64,000 bases of DNA from Onishia taeanensis (GCF_013349955.1 NZ_JABVXC010000001.1:248001-312000), one strand, 5' to 3'; positions 8,011-17,239 are shown, counted from the first letter of the stretch. A program made the numbers and translations. The notes: a model not told the origin generated them from the sequence alone.

Positions 8011-9559
8011 ACTCCTGCCCGCCTTCGTTGGGCAGCGGCCATTGATAGCGACGCACCACTTCATCGTCTTCGACCGATTCGAGCCGGACCGTGAAGCCCC
8101 ACAGCTGGTGCAAGTGGCGCATCACCGGATAGACGCTCTTGGCCAACGGCCGACGACGATCCTGGACGTGACGCAGCGTCAAGGAGCGATCGCCGCGAAT
8201 GTCGGCGGCATAGATCTGGATATTCGGCTCCCGCACCGACAGCGCGTACTGCACCGACAGTGCCTCGCGTAGCCGTCGATAGCCACGCTCATCGTGGATC
8301 GCCGCCACCGTGAGCATTTCATCTTGATCGTCGTCGATGACATTGAACAGCTTGAGGTCACGAATCACCTTGGGCGACAGGAACTGCTGGATAAACGACT
8401 CATCCTTGAAGTTGCGCATCGCAAAATGCAGCGTCTCGAGCCAGTTGCTGCCGGCGATGTCGGGGAACCATTCGCGATCCTCGTCGGTTGGCGCCTCGCA
8501 AATGCGGCGAATGTCGGTAAACATCGCAAACCCCAGCGCGTAAGGGTTGATGCCGTTGTAGTAAGGACTATCGAAAGGCTGCTGATGAACGACGGCGGTG
8601 TGCGACTGCAGGAACTCGAGGATCAGCCCCTCATCGACCAGCCCTTCGTCGAACATTCGGTTCATCAGGGTGTAGTGCCAGAAGGTTGCCCAACCCTCGT
8701 TCATCACCTGCGTCTGGCGTTGCGGGTAGAAATACTGCGCCAGCTTGCGCACGATGCGCACGATCTCCCGCTGCCAGGGCGCCAGCAAGGGGGCGTTCTT
8801 CTCAATGAAATACAAAAGGTTCTCCTGGGGCTCGGGCGGATAGCGACCGGCCTGGTGCAGCCCTAGCGGGTCATCGCCATAGTCCTGCGCGTTCTCCTCC
8901 AGGTCCTGGCCAGCCTGGGGAATGGTGCGCCACAGCGTATTCACCTGCGCCTGCAGGTATTCCTCGCGCTCTGCTTGCCGCAGCGCCTCTTCCTCGGCGG
9001 AGATCGGCGAAGGACGCTTATAGCGATCCACGCCGTAGTTCTGCAGCGCATGACAGGCATCCAGCAACTGCTCGACCGCTACCACTCCATAACGCTCTTC
9101 ACACTCGGCGACGTATTTCCGCGCGAATACCAGGTAATCGATGATCGAGCCGGCGTCGGTCCAGGTGCGAAACAGGTAGTTGCCCTTGAAGAAGGAGTTA
9201 TGGCCATAGCAGGCGTGAGCCATGACCAATACCTGCATCATCAGGGTGTTTTCTTCCATCAAATAGGCAATGCAGGGGTCCGAGTTGATGACGAGCTCGT
9301 AGGCCAGCCCCATCTGACCGCGGCGATAGGCCTGCTCGACGGACAGAAACTGCTTGCCGAAGGACCAGTGATGGTAACCCACCGGCATGCCGACGCTGGC
9401 GTAGGCATCCATCATCTGCTCGGAGGTGATCACCTCGATCTGATTGGGGTAGGTATCGAGGCGGTATTCATCGGCGAGCCGGGCAATCTCGCGCTCGAAC
9501 TCGGCAAGCACCTCGAAATTCCAGTCCGAGCCGGTGGCGATGGGGGTCTGTCGGGTCAT
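8009..9559 (-). CDS. SpoVR family protein (YcgB-like)
   Basis: A 516-residue member of the SpoVR/YcgB family, near-standard length. Recognisable family segments are the N-terminal DWNFEVLAEFEREIARLADEY region, YPNQIEVITSEQMMDAY, GHNSFFKGNYLF, NEGWATFWHYTLMNRM and the C-terminal domain around DRSLTLRH. Biochemical function is unknown. In E. coli the equivalent genes (yeaG, yeaH, ycgB) are part of the stationary-phase and nitrogen-stress response. The gene follows yeaH by 18 bases and is the last of prkA-yeaH-spoVR. AGGAGG lies just before the ATG. The HEGWA/HNSFF-type motifs resemble metal-binding sites, but that is inference. Confidence 0.92.
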   Translation of the reverse strand: MTRQTPIATGSDWNFEVLAEFEREIARLADEYRLDTYPNQIEVITSEQMMDAYASVGMPVGYHHWSFGKQFLSVEQAYRRGQMGLAYELVINSDPCIAYLMEENTLMMQVLVMAHACYGHNSFFKGNYLFRTWTDAGSIIDYLVFARKYVAECEERYGVVAVEQLLDACHALQNYGVDRYKRPSPISAEEEALRQAEREEYLQAQVNTLWRTIPQAGQDLEENAQDYGDDPLGLHQAGRYPPEPQENLLYFIEKNAPLLAPWQREIVRIVRKLAQYFYPQRQTQVMNEGWATFWHYTLMNRMFDEGLVDEGLILEFLQSHTAVVHQQPFDSPYYNGINPYALGFAMFTDIRRICEAPTDEDREWFPDIAGSNWLETLHFAMRNFKDESFIQQFLSPKVIRDLKLFNVIDDDQDEMLTVAAIHDERGYRRLREALSVQYALSVREPNIQIYAADIRGDRSLTLRHVQDRRRPLAKSVYPVMRHLHQLWGFTVRLESVEDDEVVRRYQWPLPNEGGQE

Positions 9560-9577
9560 GCTGCCTCCTGGAGCCGC

Positions 9578-10858
9578 TCAGGCCTCGACTTTACGAAACA
9601 GCTCGCGAAACACCGGGTAGATATCCCCCGGCTCGATAATCTGGCGCATGGCGAAGCGTGAGGGGAAATCCGCCTCGACGGCCTCGTATTCCTCCCAAAG
9701 CGCCTGGTGGGCATGGGGCGTAATCTCGACATAGGTGAAATAGGCGAGTTTTCGCATCAGCGACTTCGACAGCACTTCACGGCAGGTCGTGGAATCGTCG
9801 TCCCAGTTGTCACCGTCGGAGGCTTGGGCAACGTAGAGGTTCCAATCGGCGGGTGGGTAACGATCACTGATGATCTCGTCGACCAGGGTCAGGGCGCTGG
9901 ACACGATGGTGCCGCCGGTCTCCCTCGAATAGAAGAACTCTTCCTCGTCGACTTCCTTGGCGGCAGTATGGTGGCGCACAAAGACCAGCTCGACCTTCTC
10001 GTAGTTTCGCTCGAGGAACAGGTACAGCAGCAGAAAGAAGCGCTTGGCGATGTCCTTGTGGGATTGGGTCATCGAGCCTGAGACGTCCATCACACAGAAC
10101 ATCACCGCCTTGTTGGAAGGCGTGGGCTGGTTGACCAGATTATTGTAGCGAAGGTCATAGGTATCGATGAAGGGCACCGCCTCCAGACGCTTTTCTAACC
10201 GCTCGATCTCGGCCTTGAGCTCCTGGACGCGTGACGGGTTGCGCAGCACCGGGTCCTTGCGTTCCTCCTCTTCGAGGGCGTCCATGGCCTCACGCAAAGC
10301 GCGCCGGATAGGCGCACGCATGGCAATGCGCCGGGCCTGAGCCTCGCGCATCGAGCGCACGATGTTGATCCGCGACGGCACCCCGTCACGGGTGATGCCG
10401 GACCGCACCGGCTTGACCTCTTCGAGATCCATCAGCTGCTTGCGCTCGAGATGCGGTAACTCCAGGCCATCGAAGACGAAATCGAGAAACTCGTCGCGCG
10501 TCAGACTGAAGGCGAATTCATCCATGCCCTCGCCCTGATTGGACGCCCCACCCTCGCCGCTACCATCCCCGCCACCGCCACCGCTGGGGCGACGCAGCCT
10601 ATCGCCCTCATCGAATTCGCGGTTGCCTGGGCTGACGATGGAGCGATGCCCGCCCTGACCGTGCTGAAAGACCGGTTCGGAGATATCCCGCGTCGGGATA
10701 GAGACCTTTTCGCCGTGCTGCATGTCGGTGATTGAACGGCGATTGACGGCTTCCTCCACCGAGCGCTTGATATGAGTGCGATAGCGATCGAGGAAACGCT
10801 GCCGATTGACCGCGCTCTTGTGCTTGGCATTGGCCCGTCGATCGATGAAATAACTCAT
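9578..10858 (-). CDS. yeaH: DUF444 family protein YeaH/YhbH
   Basis: A 426-residue DUF444 protein. The N-terminal basic segment ([23 protein letters not shown]) and a Gly/Ser/Asp-rich linker (about 85-112) precede a C-terminal von Willebrand A-like domain whose metal-site motif is DVSGSMTQS (near residue 260). Such proteins are always found with a PrkA kinase and SpoVR and are presumed partners or substrates; the precise role is unknown. GGGAGGG precedes the ATG. It lies 129 bases after prkA, a gap containing two strong hairpins, so its level relative to PrkA is probably set after transcription starts. Confidence 0.92.
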   Translation of the reverse strand: MSYFIDRRANAKHKSAVNRQRFLDRYRTHIKRSVEEAVNRRSITDMQHGEKVSIPTRDISEPVFQHGQGGHRSIVSPGNREFDEGDRLRRPSGGGGGDGSGEGGASNQGEGMDEFAFSLTRDEFLDFVFDGLELPHLERKQLMDLEEVKPVRSGITRDGVPSRINIVRSMREAQARRIAMRAPIRRALREAMDALEEEERKDPVLRNPSRVQELKAEIERLEKRLEAVPFIDTYDLRYNNLVNQPTPSNKAVMFCVMDVSGSMTQSHKDIAKRFFLLLYLFLERNYEKVELVFVRHHTAAKEVDEEEFFYSRETGGTIVSSALTLVDEIISDRYPPADWNLYVAQASDGDNWDDDSTTCREVLSKSLMRKLAYFTYVEITPHAHQALWEEYEAVEADFPSRFAMRQIIEPGDIYPVFRELFRKVEA

Positions 10859-10886
10859 GCTGCCCTCCCGGCGCCTCGCGCCGCTG

Positions 10887-10910
10887 ACCGGGCCGGTTAC
10901 CCGGCCCGGT
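10887..10910. other. Hairpin I in the prkA-yeaH gap
   Basis: A perfect 10-bp GC-only-core stem: ACCGGGCCGG, loop TTAC, CCGGCCCGGT. It is the hairpin nearer yeaH and lies about 29 bases upstream of its start on the minus strand. No U-tract follows, so RNA processing, stabilisation or partial attenuation is more likely than full termination. Confidence 0.75.
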
Positions 10911-10933
10911 GATGCGCCTCACGGCGCCCCCAT

Positions 10934-10965
10934 CCAGGCCTCAGTCGCACGCATCTGAGGCCTGG
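10934..10965. other. Hairpin II in the prkA-yeaH gap
   Basis: A perfect 11-bp stem, CCAGGCCTCAG and CTGAGGCCTGG, with a 10-base loop, directly downstream of prkA on the minus strand. With hairpin I it fills much of the 129-base gap. Confidence 0.75.
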
Positions 10966-10969
10966 AGTG

Positions 10970-10997
10970 TCACTGGGACCTGAAGCATCACTGGGAC
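10970..10997. repeat. Direct repeat duplicating the prkA stop context
   Basis: TCACTGGGAC occurs at 10970-10979 and again at 10988-10997, 18 bases apart. The second copy contains the prkA stop codon (TCA on the plus strand) and its last codons, so the repeat copies the 3' end of the gene into the gap. Confidence 0.75.
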
Positions 10998-12910
10998 TTG
11001 CGCACGCGCAGGTACCATTCCGACAACAGCCGCACCTGCTTCTCGGTGTAACCGCGGTCGACCATCCGCGCGACGAAGTCTTCGTGCTTTCTCTGATCCG
11101 ACTGGGACGCCTTGGCATTGAAGGAGATGACCGGCAGCAGCTCCTCGGTGTTGGCAAACATCTTCTTCTCGATCACGCCGCGCAGCTTCTCGTAGGAGCC
11201 CCAGCTGGGGTTCATGCCGTTGTTCTGCGCCCTTGCCCGCAGCACGAAATTGACCACCTCATGACGGAAGTCCTTGGGATTGGAGATGCCCGCCGGCTTC
11301 TCGATCTTCTCGAGCTCCTCGTTGAGCGACTGGCGATTGAACAGCTCGCCGGTCTCCGGGTCGCGGTATTCCTGATCCTGAATCCAGAAATCCGCGTAGG
11401 TCACATAGCGATCGAAGATGTTCTGGCCATACTCGGAGTAGGATTCGAGATAGGCGGTCTGAATCTCCTTGCCAATGAAATCGACGTAGCGCGGCGCCAG
11501 GAACTCCTTGATGAAGCGCAGATAGCGCTCGAAGACTTCCTTGGGCAGTTGCTCCTGCTCCAGTCGCTGTTCCAGCACATAAAGCAGATGGACCGGATTG
11601 GCGGCGATCTCATGGGTATCGAAGTTGAACACCTTGGAGAGGATCTTGAAGGCAAAGCGGGTCGAGAGTCCGTTCATCCCCTCATCGACTCCGGCTCCGT
11701 CGCGGTACTCCTGAATCGACTTGGCCTTGGGGTCGGTGTCCTTGAGGTTCTTGCCGTCATACACCCGCATCTTCGAATAGATGCTGGAATTTTCAGGCTC
11801 CTTGAGCCGCGAGAGCACCGTGAACTGAGCCAGCATGCGCAGCGTATCCGGCGCGCAGGGCGCCTGAGCGAGCGATGAGTGCTCGAGCAGCTTCTGATAG
11901 ATCTTGACCTCTTCGGTCACCCGCAGGCAGTAAGGCACCTTGACCATGTAGACCCGGTCGAGAAAGGCCTCGTTGTTGCGATTGTTACGGAAGGTCTGCC
12001 ACTCGCTTTCGTTGGAGTGCGCCAGCACCACGCCATCGAAGGGAATAGCCCCCATGCCTTCAGTGGGGTTGTAATTTCCCTCCTGGGTGGCTGTCAGCAG
12101 TGGATGCAGCACCTTGATCGGCGCCTTGAACATCTCCACGAACTCCATCAGGCCCTGGTTGGCCTTGCACAGTCCGCCAGAGAAGCTGTAGGCATCCGGA
12201 TCGTCCTGGGAATAAAGCTCGAGTTGGCGAATATCGACCTTGCCAACCAGCGAGGAAATGTCCTGATTGTTCTCGTCACCGGGCTCGGTCTTGGAGATAG
12301 CGATCTGATTGAGACGTGACGGGAAGAGACGCACCACCCGGAACTCTGAGATGTCACCGCCATACTCCTTGAGGCGCTTGGATGCCCAGGGCGACATCAC
12401 GCTCTTCAGGCAGCGCCTGGGAATGCCGTACTCCTTCTCGAGCAGTTCACCATCCTCCTCTGGGGAGAACAGCCCCAAGGGCGACTCGAATACTGGCGAG
12501 CCCTTGATGGCATAGAAAGGCACACGCTCCATCAGCAGTTTCAGGCGTTCGGCCAGGGACGATTTACCGCCCCCCACCGGGCCCAGCAGATAGAGGATCT
12601 GCTTGCGCTCTTCCAGGCCCTGAGCGGCATGACGGAAGTAGGCGACGATCTGCTCGATCGCCTCCTCCATGCCGTAGAACTCGGAGAACGCAGGGTAGCG
12701 GCGGATCACCTTATTGGAAAAAATGCGCGATAGCCGGGAATCCTTGGCAGTATCGATCACCTCGGGCTCCCCGATCGCCACCAGCATGCGCTCGGCGGCC
12801 GAGGCGTAGGCAGTGGGATCGCTACGGCAAAGTTCCAGGTACTCCTTGAGGCTGAGTTCCTCCTGTTGAACGCGTTCGTAGCGATTCTGGACATGATCGA
12901 AGATGCTCAT
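10988..12910 (-). CDS. prkA: PrkA family serine protein kinase (YeaG)
   Basis: A 640-residue PrkA protein. Its N-terminal AAA-like ATPase domain has a Walker A loop (LLGPVGGGKSSLAERLK, about residues 103-120) and the C-terminal half is the kinase-like PrkA domain. PrkA/YeaG proteins have been reported as Ser/Thr kinases or as AAA proteases depending on the species. In enterobacteria yeaG supports adaptation to sustained nitrogen starvation. The frame extends 21 codons further up to 12973, but the family start MSIFDHVQNRYERVQQEEL at 12910 has GGAGG 5 bases upstream. First gene of the prkA-yeaH-spoVR operon. Confidence 0.95.
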   Translation of the reverse strand: MSIFDHVQNRYERVQQEELSLKEYLELCRSDPTAYASAAERMLVAIGEPEVIDTAKDSRLSRIFSNKVIRRYPAFSEFYGMEEAIEQIVAYFRHAAQGLEERKQILYLLGPVGGGKSSLAERLKLLMERVPFYAIKGSPVFESPLGLFSPEEDGELLEKEYGIPRRCLKSVMSPWASKRLKEYGGDISEFRVVRLFPSRLNQIAISKTEPGDENNQDISSLVGKVDIRQLELYSQDDPDAYSFSGGLCKANQGLMEFVEMFKAPIKVLHPLLTATQEGNYNPTEGMGAIPFDGVVLAHSNESEWQTFRNNRNNEAFLDRVYMVKVPYCLRVTEEVKIYQKLLEHSSLAQAPCAPDTLRMLAQFTVLSRLKEPENSSIYSKMRVYDGKNLKDTDPKAKSIQEYRDGAGVDEGMNGLSTRFAFKILSKVFNFDTHEIAANPVHLLYVLEQRLEQEQLPKEVFERYLRFIKEFLAPRYVDFIGKEIQTAYLESYSEYGQNIFDRYVTYADFWIQDQEYRDPETGELFNRQSLNEELEKIEKPAGISNPKDFRHEVVNFVLRARAQNNGMNPSWGSYEKLRGVIEKKMFANTEELLPVISFNAKASQSDQRKHEDFVARMVDRGYTEKQVRLLSEWYLRVRKSQ

Positions 12911-13111
12911 CGAAGCCTCCTTAAGCACGATTCCTCGACGATGACGGGAACTGTCAGTTCGAGGCGGGCACATCTATCAGCGTAGACAGATTCGGTTGCC
13001 AGGGGCTTGCTCGCACTTCAACGCAACGACTGTCTGACGCCACTGACCTATAAGAGCTCAGAAGCGCAAGGATCGTTCGTTGAAAGTCACCGAGATTTTG
13101 AACGCTAGGCG

Positions 13112-13146
13112 AAAAAGCCGCCGACCGCCAGTGAGTGGCGGCCGGC
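13112..13146 (-). terminator. Rho-independent terminator of the threonine aldolase gene
   Basis: On the minus strand an 11-bp stem (GCCGGCCGCCA with TGGCGGTCGGC, one G-U pair, loop CTCAC) is followed by GGC and then TTTTT. It lies 33 bases past the stop codon at 13179. Confidence 0.75.
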
Positions 13147-13178
13147 AGAGAGAAGGCCAGACGTACGGGGAAGGGGGC

Positions 13179-14228
13179 TCACGCCTGGCCCAGGGCGTCA
13201 CGCATATCATCGAGCAGCGCATCGAGCAGCTCGGTGGTGGTGTTCCAGGAACACACGAAACGCACCCCGCCGGCGCCGATAAACGTATAGAAGGTCCAAC
13301 CGCGGGCCTTGAGCGCCGTGATCGCCGTCGGCGGCAGGCTGACGAAGACGCTGTTGGCCTGGGTCGGGAACATCGCTTCGACGCCGGGCAACCCGGTCAG
13401 GCCATCGGCCAAATAACGGGCCATGGCATTGGCGTGTTCGGCGTTAGTGCGCCAGGCGCCGCTCTCCAGGAGCCCCAACCAAGGGGCGGCAATGAAGCGC
13501 ATCTTCGAAGCCAACTGGCCGGCCTGCTTGCAGCGGTAAGCGAAATCCTCGGACAGCTCACGGTTGAAGAACAGAATCGCTTCGCCCATCGCCATGCCGT
13601 TCTTGGTGCCCGAAAAGCACAGCGCATCGATGCCGACCTGCCAGGTCAACTCGGCGGGCGACACATTCAACGCCGCACAGGCGTTGGCAAAGCGCGCGCC
13701 GTCCATGTGCAGACGCAGGTCATGCTTGTCGGCCATGGCGCGAATCGCCCGCAGCTCATCGAGGCTGTAGAGGGTCCCGACCTCGGTGGCCTGCGTCAGA
13801 GAGATCACGCGGGGCTTGGGATAGTGGATATCGCTGCGCTTGGTGACCAGCGCCTCTATGCCCTCTGGCGTCAGCTTGCCGTGCTCGCCCGGCGAGGTCA
13901 GCAGCTTGGCACCGTTGGAGAAGAATTCCGGCCCTCCGCATTCATCGGTCTCGATATGGGCGAGCTCGTGGCAGATCACGCTGTGATAGCTGCGGCCCAT
14001 GGCGGCCAACGTCAACGAGTTGGCGGCCGTGCCATTGAAGACGAAGAAGACGTCGCAGTCGTAATCGAAGAGTTCACGGAAGCGGTCGGTCGCCCGCTCG
14101 GTCCAACTGTCGTTGCCATAGGCGAGATCATCGCAGCGATTGGCCTCGAGCAGGTATTCCATGGCCTCTGGACAGATCCCGGAGGTGTTGTCACTGGCCA
14201 AGTAGCGCGGAGTGCAGTCGGGTTCCAT
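13179..14228 (-). CDS. ltaE: Low-specificity L-threonine aldolase
   Basis: A 349-residue fold-type I PLP enzyme that cleaves L-threonine and L-allo-threonine to glycine and acetaldehyde. Visible landmarks: N-terminal SDNTSG, the NGTAANSLTL substrate/PLP loop (65-74), the PLP-ring His in ICHELAHIETDE (about 85-95), the PLP-binding Asp176 in HMDGARFANA, and the Schiff-base Lys209 in CFSGTKNGMAMGE. Length is normal for the family. AAGGA lies about 10 bases before the ATG. It sits alone on the minus strand with its own terminator. A beta-eliminating lyase of the same family is possible, but the motif set favours threonine aldolase. Confidence 0.88.
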   Translation of the reverse strand: MEPDCTPRYLASDNTSGICPEAMEYLLEANRCDDLAYGNDSWTERATDRFRELFDYDCDVFFVFNGTAANSLTLAAMGRSYHSVICHELAHIETDECGGPEFFSNGAKLLTSPGEHGKLTPEGIEALVTKRSDIHYPKPRVISLTQATEVGTLYSLDELRAIRAMADKHDLRLHMDGARFANACAALNVSPAELTWQVGIDALCFSGTKNGMAMGEAILFFNRELSEDFAYRCKQAGQLASKMRFIAAPWLGLLESGAWRTNAEHANAMARYLADGLTGLPGVEAMFPTQANSVFVSLPPTAITALKARGWTFYTFIGAGGVRFVCSWNTTTELLDALLDDMRDALGQA

Positions 14229-14389
14229 CTGAGGTGTCCTTACACACAGTGTTCACGAAGGCGCATTGCGACGGGTTCATCGCAACACCCTGACAGTCGG
14301 CGTGGATTACACGCTTAGACCAGTCTACCACCCTCGTGAGAGGCTGCACCTGCTTGCCCTCACCCTCCATTACACGGCGATCCGCAGTG

Positions 14390-16426
14390 CTATAAGCGCG
14401 CCGCCAGCCGTGTGCCTTGGTCGATGGCCCGCTTGGCGTCGAGCTCGGCGGCCTCATCGGCACCGCCGATCAGGTGCACCGCCACCCCGGCGCCCTCAAG
14501 CGGGGCGAAGAGTTCGCGCACCGGCTCCTGGCCGGCACAGACCACGATACTGTCGACCTCGAGCAGCCGCGCCTCCCCCGCCACGCGCAGATGTAGCCCG
14601 GCATCGTCGATAGACAGATACTCACAGCCGGCCAGCGTCTCGACGCCACGATGACGCAGCGAGGCCCGATGCACCCAGCCGGTGCTGGTGCCGAGCCCCT
14701 TGCCGGGCTTACTGGTCTTGCGCTGCAGCAGGGTCACGCGGCGCCTCACCCTTGGACGCTGGGCAGCGGTCAGCCCCGCGCCCTCACGGGCCGAAAGATC
14801 GACGCCCCACTCCCGACACCAGGCGTCCAGCGCCTGACCGTTGAGTGGTTGTCCCGGCGCGCCTTCCTGCCCTGGATGAGTCAGCAGCTCCGCCACATCG
14901 AAGCCGATGCCACCGGCACCGATGATCGCAACCCGAGAACCGACCCGCTCGGGGTGGCGAATCGCCTCTGGGTACCCAAGCACCTTGGGATGATCGCTGC
15001 CCGGGAGTTCGAGATGACGGGGGCGCACGCCACTGGCCAGCACCACGGCCGCGAAGCCCTTGAGGGTCTCCAGACTCGCCTGGGTGTTCAGGCGCACCTC
15101 GACAGCGTATTTTTCGAGCATCACCTTGTAGTAGCGCAGCGTCTCATTGAACTCCTCCTTGCCGGGAATTCGCCGGGCGTAGTTGAACTGCCCACCCACT
15201 TCGCCTTCGCGCTCGAAGAGCACCACCCGATGACCGCGGCCAGCGGCGGTGACCGCGGTCGCCAGCCCCGCCGGCCCGGCGCCGACCACGGCGATGTCCT
15301 GAGGCGATTCGGCCGGCGTGATTGAAAGTTCGGTCTCGTGACAGGCGCGCGGATTGACCAGACAGGAGGTCAGCTTGCCCTGAAAGGTATGATCGAGGCA
15401 GGCCTGGTTGCAGGCGATACAGGTGTTTATCTCGTCGCTGCGCCCCTCATGTGCCTTCGCCATCCACTCGGGGTCGGCGAGAAAGGGTCGCGCCATGGAC
15501 ACCAGGTCGGCGTGCCCCTCGGCCAGCACCCGTTCGGCGACCTCTGGCATATTGATGCGATTGGTGGTGATCAAGGGTACCGAGAGCTCGGCTTTCATGC
15601 GCCGCGTCACCTCGGTGAAGGCGGCCCGCGGCACGCTGGTGACGATGGTGGGCACCCGCGCTTCGTGCCAGCCGATCCCCGTATTGATCAGATCGACCCC
15701 GGCCTCCTCGAGGGCACGACCCAGGGCGACCACTTCCTGCCAGCTGCTGCCGTCATCGACCAGATCCAGCATCGACAGGCGAAAGATGATCAGGAAGTCC
15801 GGCCCCAGAGCGGCGCGAATGCGTCGCACGATCTCCACCGGAAAGCGCATGCGGGCAGCGAAGTCTCCGCCCCAGGCATCCTCGCGCTGGTTGGTGCGCC
15901 GGCACAGAAACTGGTTGATCAGATAACCCTCTGAGCCCATCACCTCGACGCCGTCATAGCCGGCCTCCAGGGCCAGGCGGGCGCAGCGTACATAGTCCTC
16001 GATCTGCTGCTCGACCTCATCGCTTTCCAGTGCGCGGGGCGTGAAGGCGTTGATCGGTGCGCGAATCGCCGAAGGCGCCACCAGCTCCGGCGAGTAGGCG
16101 TAGCGACCGGCATGCAGAATCTGCAGGCAGATGCGCCCGCCCTCGCCGTGCACCGCCTCGCTGACTGGACGGTGGGCGACAGCCTCCTGGTCGTCGGTGA
16201 GCTTGGCGGCGCCTTGGAAAACGGCGCCTTCCGGGTTGGGGGCGATGCCGCCGGTCACGATCAGGCCCACGCCGGCCCGGGCACGCTCGGCATAGAAGGC
16301 CGCCAGCCGGGCGAAACCGCCGGGGGCTTCCTCGAGGTTGGTGTGCATCGAGCCCATCAGCACGCGGTTGGGCAGGGTCAGATTACCCAGCGTCAGCGGC
16401 TGGAAGAGATGCGGGTAGGTCGTCAC
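14390..16426 (-). CDS. fadH: 2,4-dienoyl-CoA reductase (FadH-type NADH:flavin oxidoreductase)
   Basis: A 678-residue old-yellow-enzyme fusion that reduces 2,4-dienoyl-CoA during beta-oxidation of unsaturated fatty acids. Residues 1-330 form the FMN-binding TIM barrel (PLTLGNLTLPNRVLMGSMHT at the start). A [4Fe-4S] ligand set follows with the FadH spacing C-x2-C-x3-C-x11-C (CIACNQACLDHTFQGKLTSC). The rest is an FAD/NAD(P) two-dinucleotide-fold reductase (VVGAGPAGLATAV; VAIIGAGGIGFDVAELL). The start is a GTG at 16426 with GAGGA upstream, matching the family N-terminus VTTYPHLFQPLTLG; the frame is open to 16531 but that extension is unlike the family. No other beta-oxidation gene is adjacent. 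Confidence 0.9.
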   Translation of the reverse strand: MTTYPHLFQPLTLGNLTLPNRVLMGSMHTNLEEAPGGFARLAAFYAERARAGVGLIVTGGIAPNPEGAVFQGAAKLTDDQEAVAHRPVSEAVHGEGGRICLQILHAGRYAYSPELVAPSAIRAPINAFTPRALESDEVEQQIEDYVRCARLALEAGYDGVEVMGSEGYLINQFLCRRTNQREDAWGGDFAARMRFPVEIVRRIRAALGPDFLIIFRLSMLDLVDDGSSWQEVVALGRALEEAGVDLINTGIGWHEARVPTIVTSVPRAAFTEVTRRMKAELSVPLITTNRINMPEVAERVLAEGHADLVSMARPFLADPEWMAKAHEGRSDEINTCIACNQACLDHTFQGKLTSCLVNPRACHETELSITPAESPQDIAVVGAGPAGLATAVTAAGRGHRVVLFEREGEVGGQFNYARRIPGKEEFNETLRYYKVMLEKYAVEVRLNTQASLETLKGFAAVVLASGVRPRHLELPGSDHPKVLGYPEAIRHPERVGSRVAIIGAGGIGFDVAELLTHPGQEGAPGQPLNGQALDAWCREWGVDLSAREGAGLTAAQRPRVRRRVTLLQRKTSKPGKGLGTSTGWVHRASLRHRGVETLAGCEYLSIDDAGLHLRVAGEARLLEVDSIVVCAGQEPVRELFAPLEGAGVAVHLIGGADEAAELDAKRAIDQGTRLAARL

Positions 16427-16662
16427 GGCGAGTCCTCGCACGGTGGCACGGCTTGGTTTCAAACAACCGTATGACAGACCGGCCGGGGCCGCAAGACGGC
16501 CAAGGTCGACCATCGACGCCGCGAGCCCCATGACACTGAAATCAGAAAGGGGGCATCAGCAAGAGCGGACACCAGGAAATCGCGAGGGGCGAGGAAAAAC
16601 GCGAGGGCTAAAACGACAAAACCCCAAGCAGCAAGGCTCAGGGTTAATATCGGGTATCGAAA

Positions 16663-16739
16663 TGGCGGACCGGACGGGACTCGAACCCGCGACCTCCGGC
16701 GTGACAGGCCGGCATTCTAACCAACTGAACTACCGGTCC
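16663..16739 (-). tRNA. tRNA-Asp(GTC), copy 3
   Basis: A 77-nt tRNA with acceptor GGACCGG/CCGGTCC, discriminator G and encoded CCA. The anticodon loop CTGTCAC gives anticodon GTC. It differs from the other two aspartate copies by a compensated acceptor pair. Last gene of the minus-strand tRNA array. Confidence 0.97.
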
Positions 16740-16742
16740 GCG

Positions 16743-16819
16743 TGGTGGGTGATACTGGACTCGAACCAGTGACCCCCAGCATGTGAAGCTGGTGCTCTAA
16801 CCAGCTGAGCTAATCACCC
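16743..16819 (-). tRNA. tRNA-Val(CAC)
   Basis: A 77-nt tRNA with acceptor GGGTGAT/ATCACCC, discriminator A and encoded CCA. The stem CCAGC/GCTGG encloses the loop TTCACAT, anticodon CAC (reads GUG). Only three bases separate it from the downstream tRNA-Asp. Confidence 0.97.
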
Positions 16820-16855
16820 ACATATTCGATAGGCGGCGTGTGTTTGGATGATCGA

Positions 16856-16932
16856 TGGCGGACTGGACGGGACTCGAACCCGCGACCTCCGGCGTGACAG
16901 GCCGGCATTCTAACCAACTGAACTACCAGTCC
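16856..16932 (-). tRNA. tRNA-Asp(GTC), copy 2
   Basis: A 77-nt tRNA identical in structure to the copy at 17003-17079, with acceptor GGACTGG/CCAGTCC, anticodon GTC and encoded CCA. Confidence 0.97.
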
Positions 16933-17002
16933 ATCGAACAACAAGACGACACTTGCCTGGGTACTGCTATTGCTACTGCAAATAGATACTGCATGAGAAA
17001 AG

Positions 17003-17079
17003 TGGCGGACTGGACGGGACTCGAACCCGCGACCTCCGGCGTGACAGGCCGGCATTCTAACCAACTGAACTACCAGTCC
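17003..17079 (-). tRNA. tRNA-Asp(GTC), copy 1
   Basis: A 77-nt tRNA with acceptor GGACTGG/CCAGTCC, discriminator G, anticodon GTC and encoded CCA. Second gene of the array. Confidence 0.97.
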
Positions 17080-17117
17080 ACATTTTTCCTCTACGCCTCC
17101 AGGGCATCTCTAAGAGA

Positions 17118-17193
17118 TGGTGGGTGGTACTGGGCTCGAACCAGTGACCCCCAGCTTGTAAGGCTGGTGCTCTTCCAACTGAGCTAACCACCC
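17118..17193 (-). tRNA. tRNA-Val(TAC)
   Basis: A 76-nt tRNA with acceptor GGGTGGT/ACCACCC, discriminator A and encoded CCA. The stem CCAGC/GCTGG encloses the loop CTTACAA, anticodon TAC. First gene of the Val-Asp-Asp-Val-Asp array. Confidence 0.97.
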
Positions 17194-17211
17194 TTGGGGA
17201 CGTGGCGCTGC

Positions 17212-17239
17212 ATTCTACAGGGCGACGGTTCAAAGTCAA
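17212..17239 (-). promoter_or_regulatory. Predicted promoter of the Val/Asp tRNA array
   Basis: On the minus strand TTGACT (17239-17234) and TAGAAT (17217-17212) are separated by 16 bases, a good sigma70 match. The start would fall near 17205, about 12 bases before tRNA-Val(TAC). The close packing of the five tRNAs fits one transcript. Confidence 0.75.

Noticed and set aside
16663..17193. Regularly spaced near-identical units resembling a CRISPR array
   Set aside because: The repeats are tRNA-Asp and tRNA-Val genes with complete cloverleaf pairing and CCA ends.
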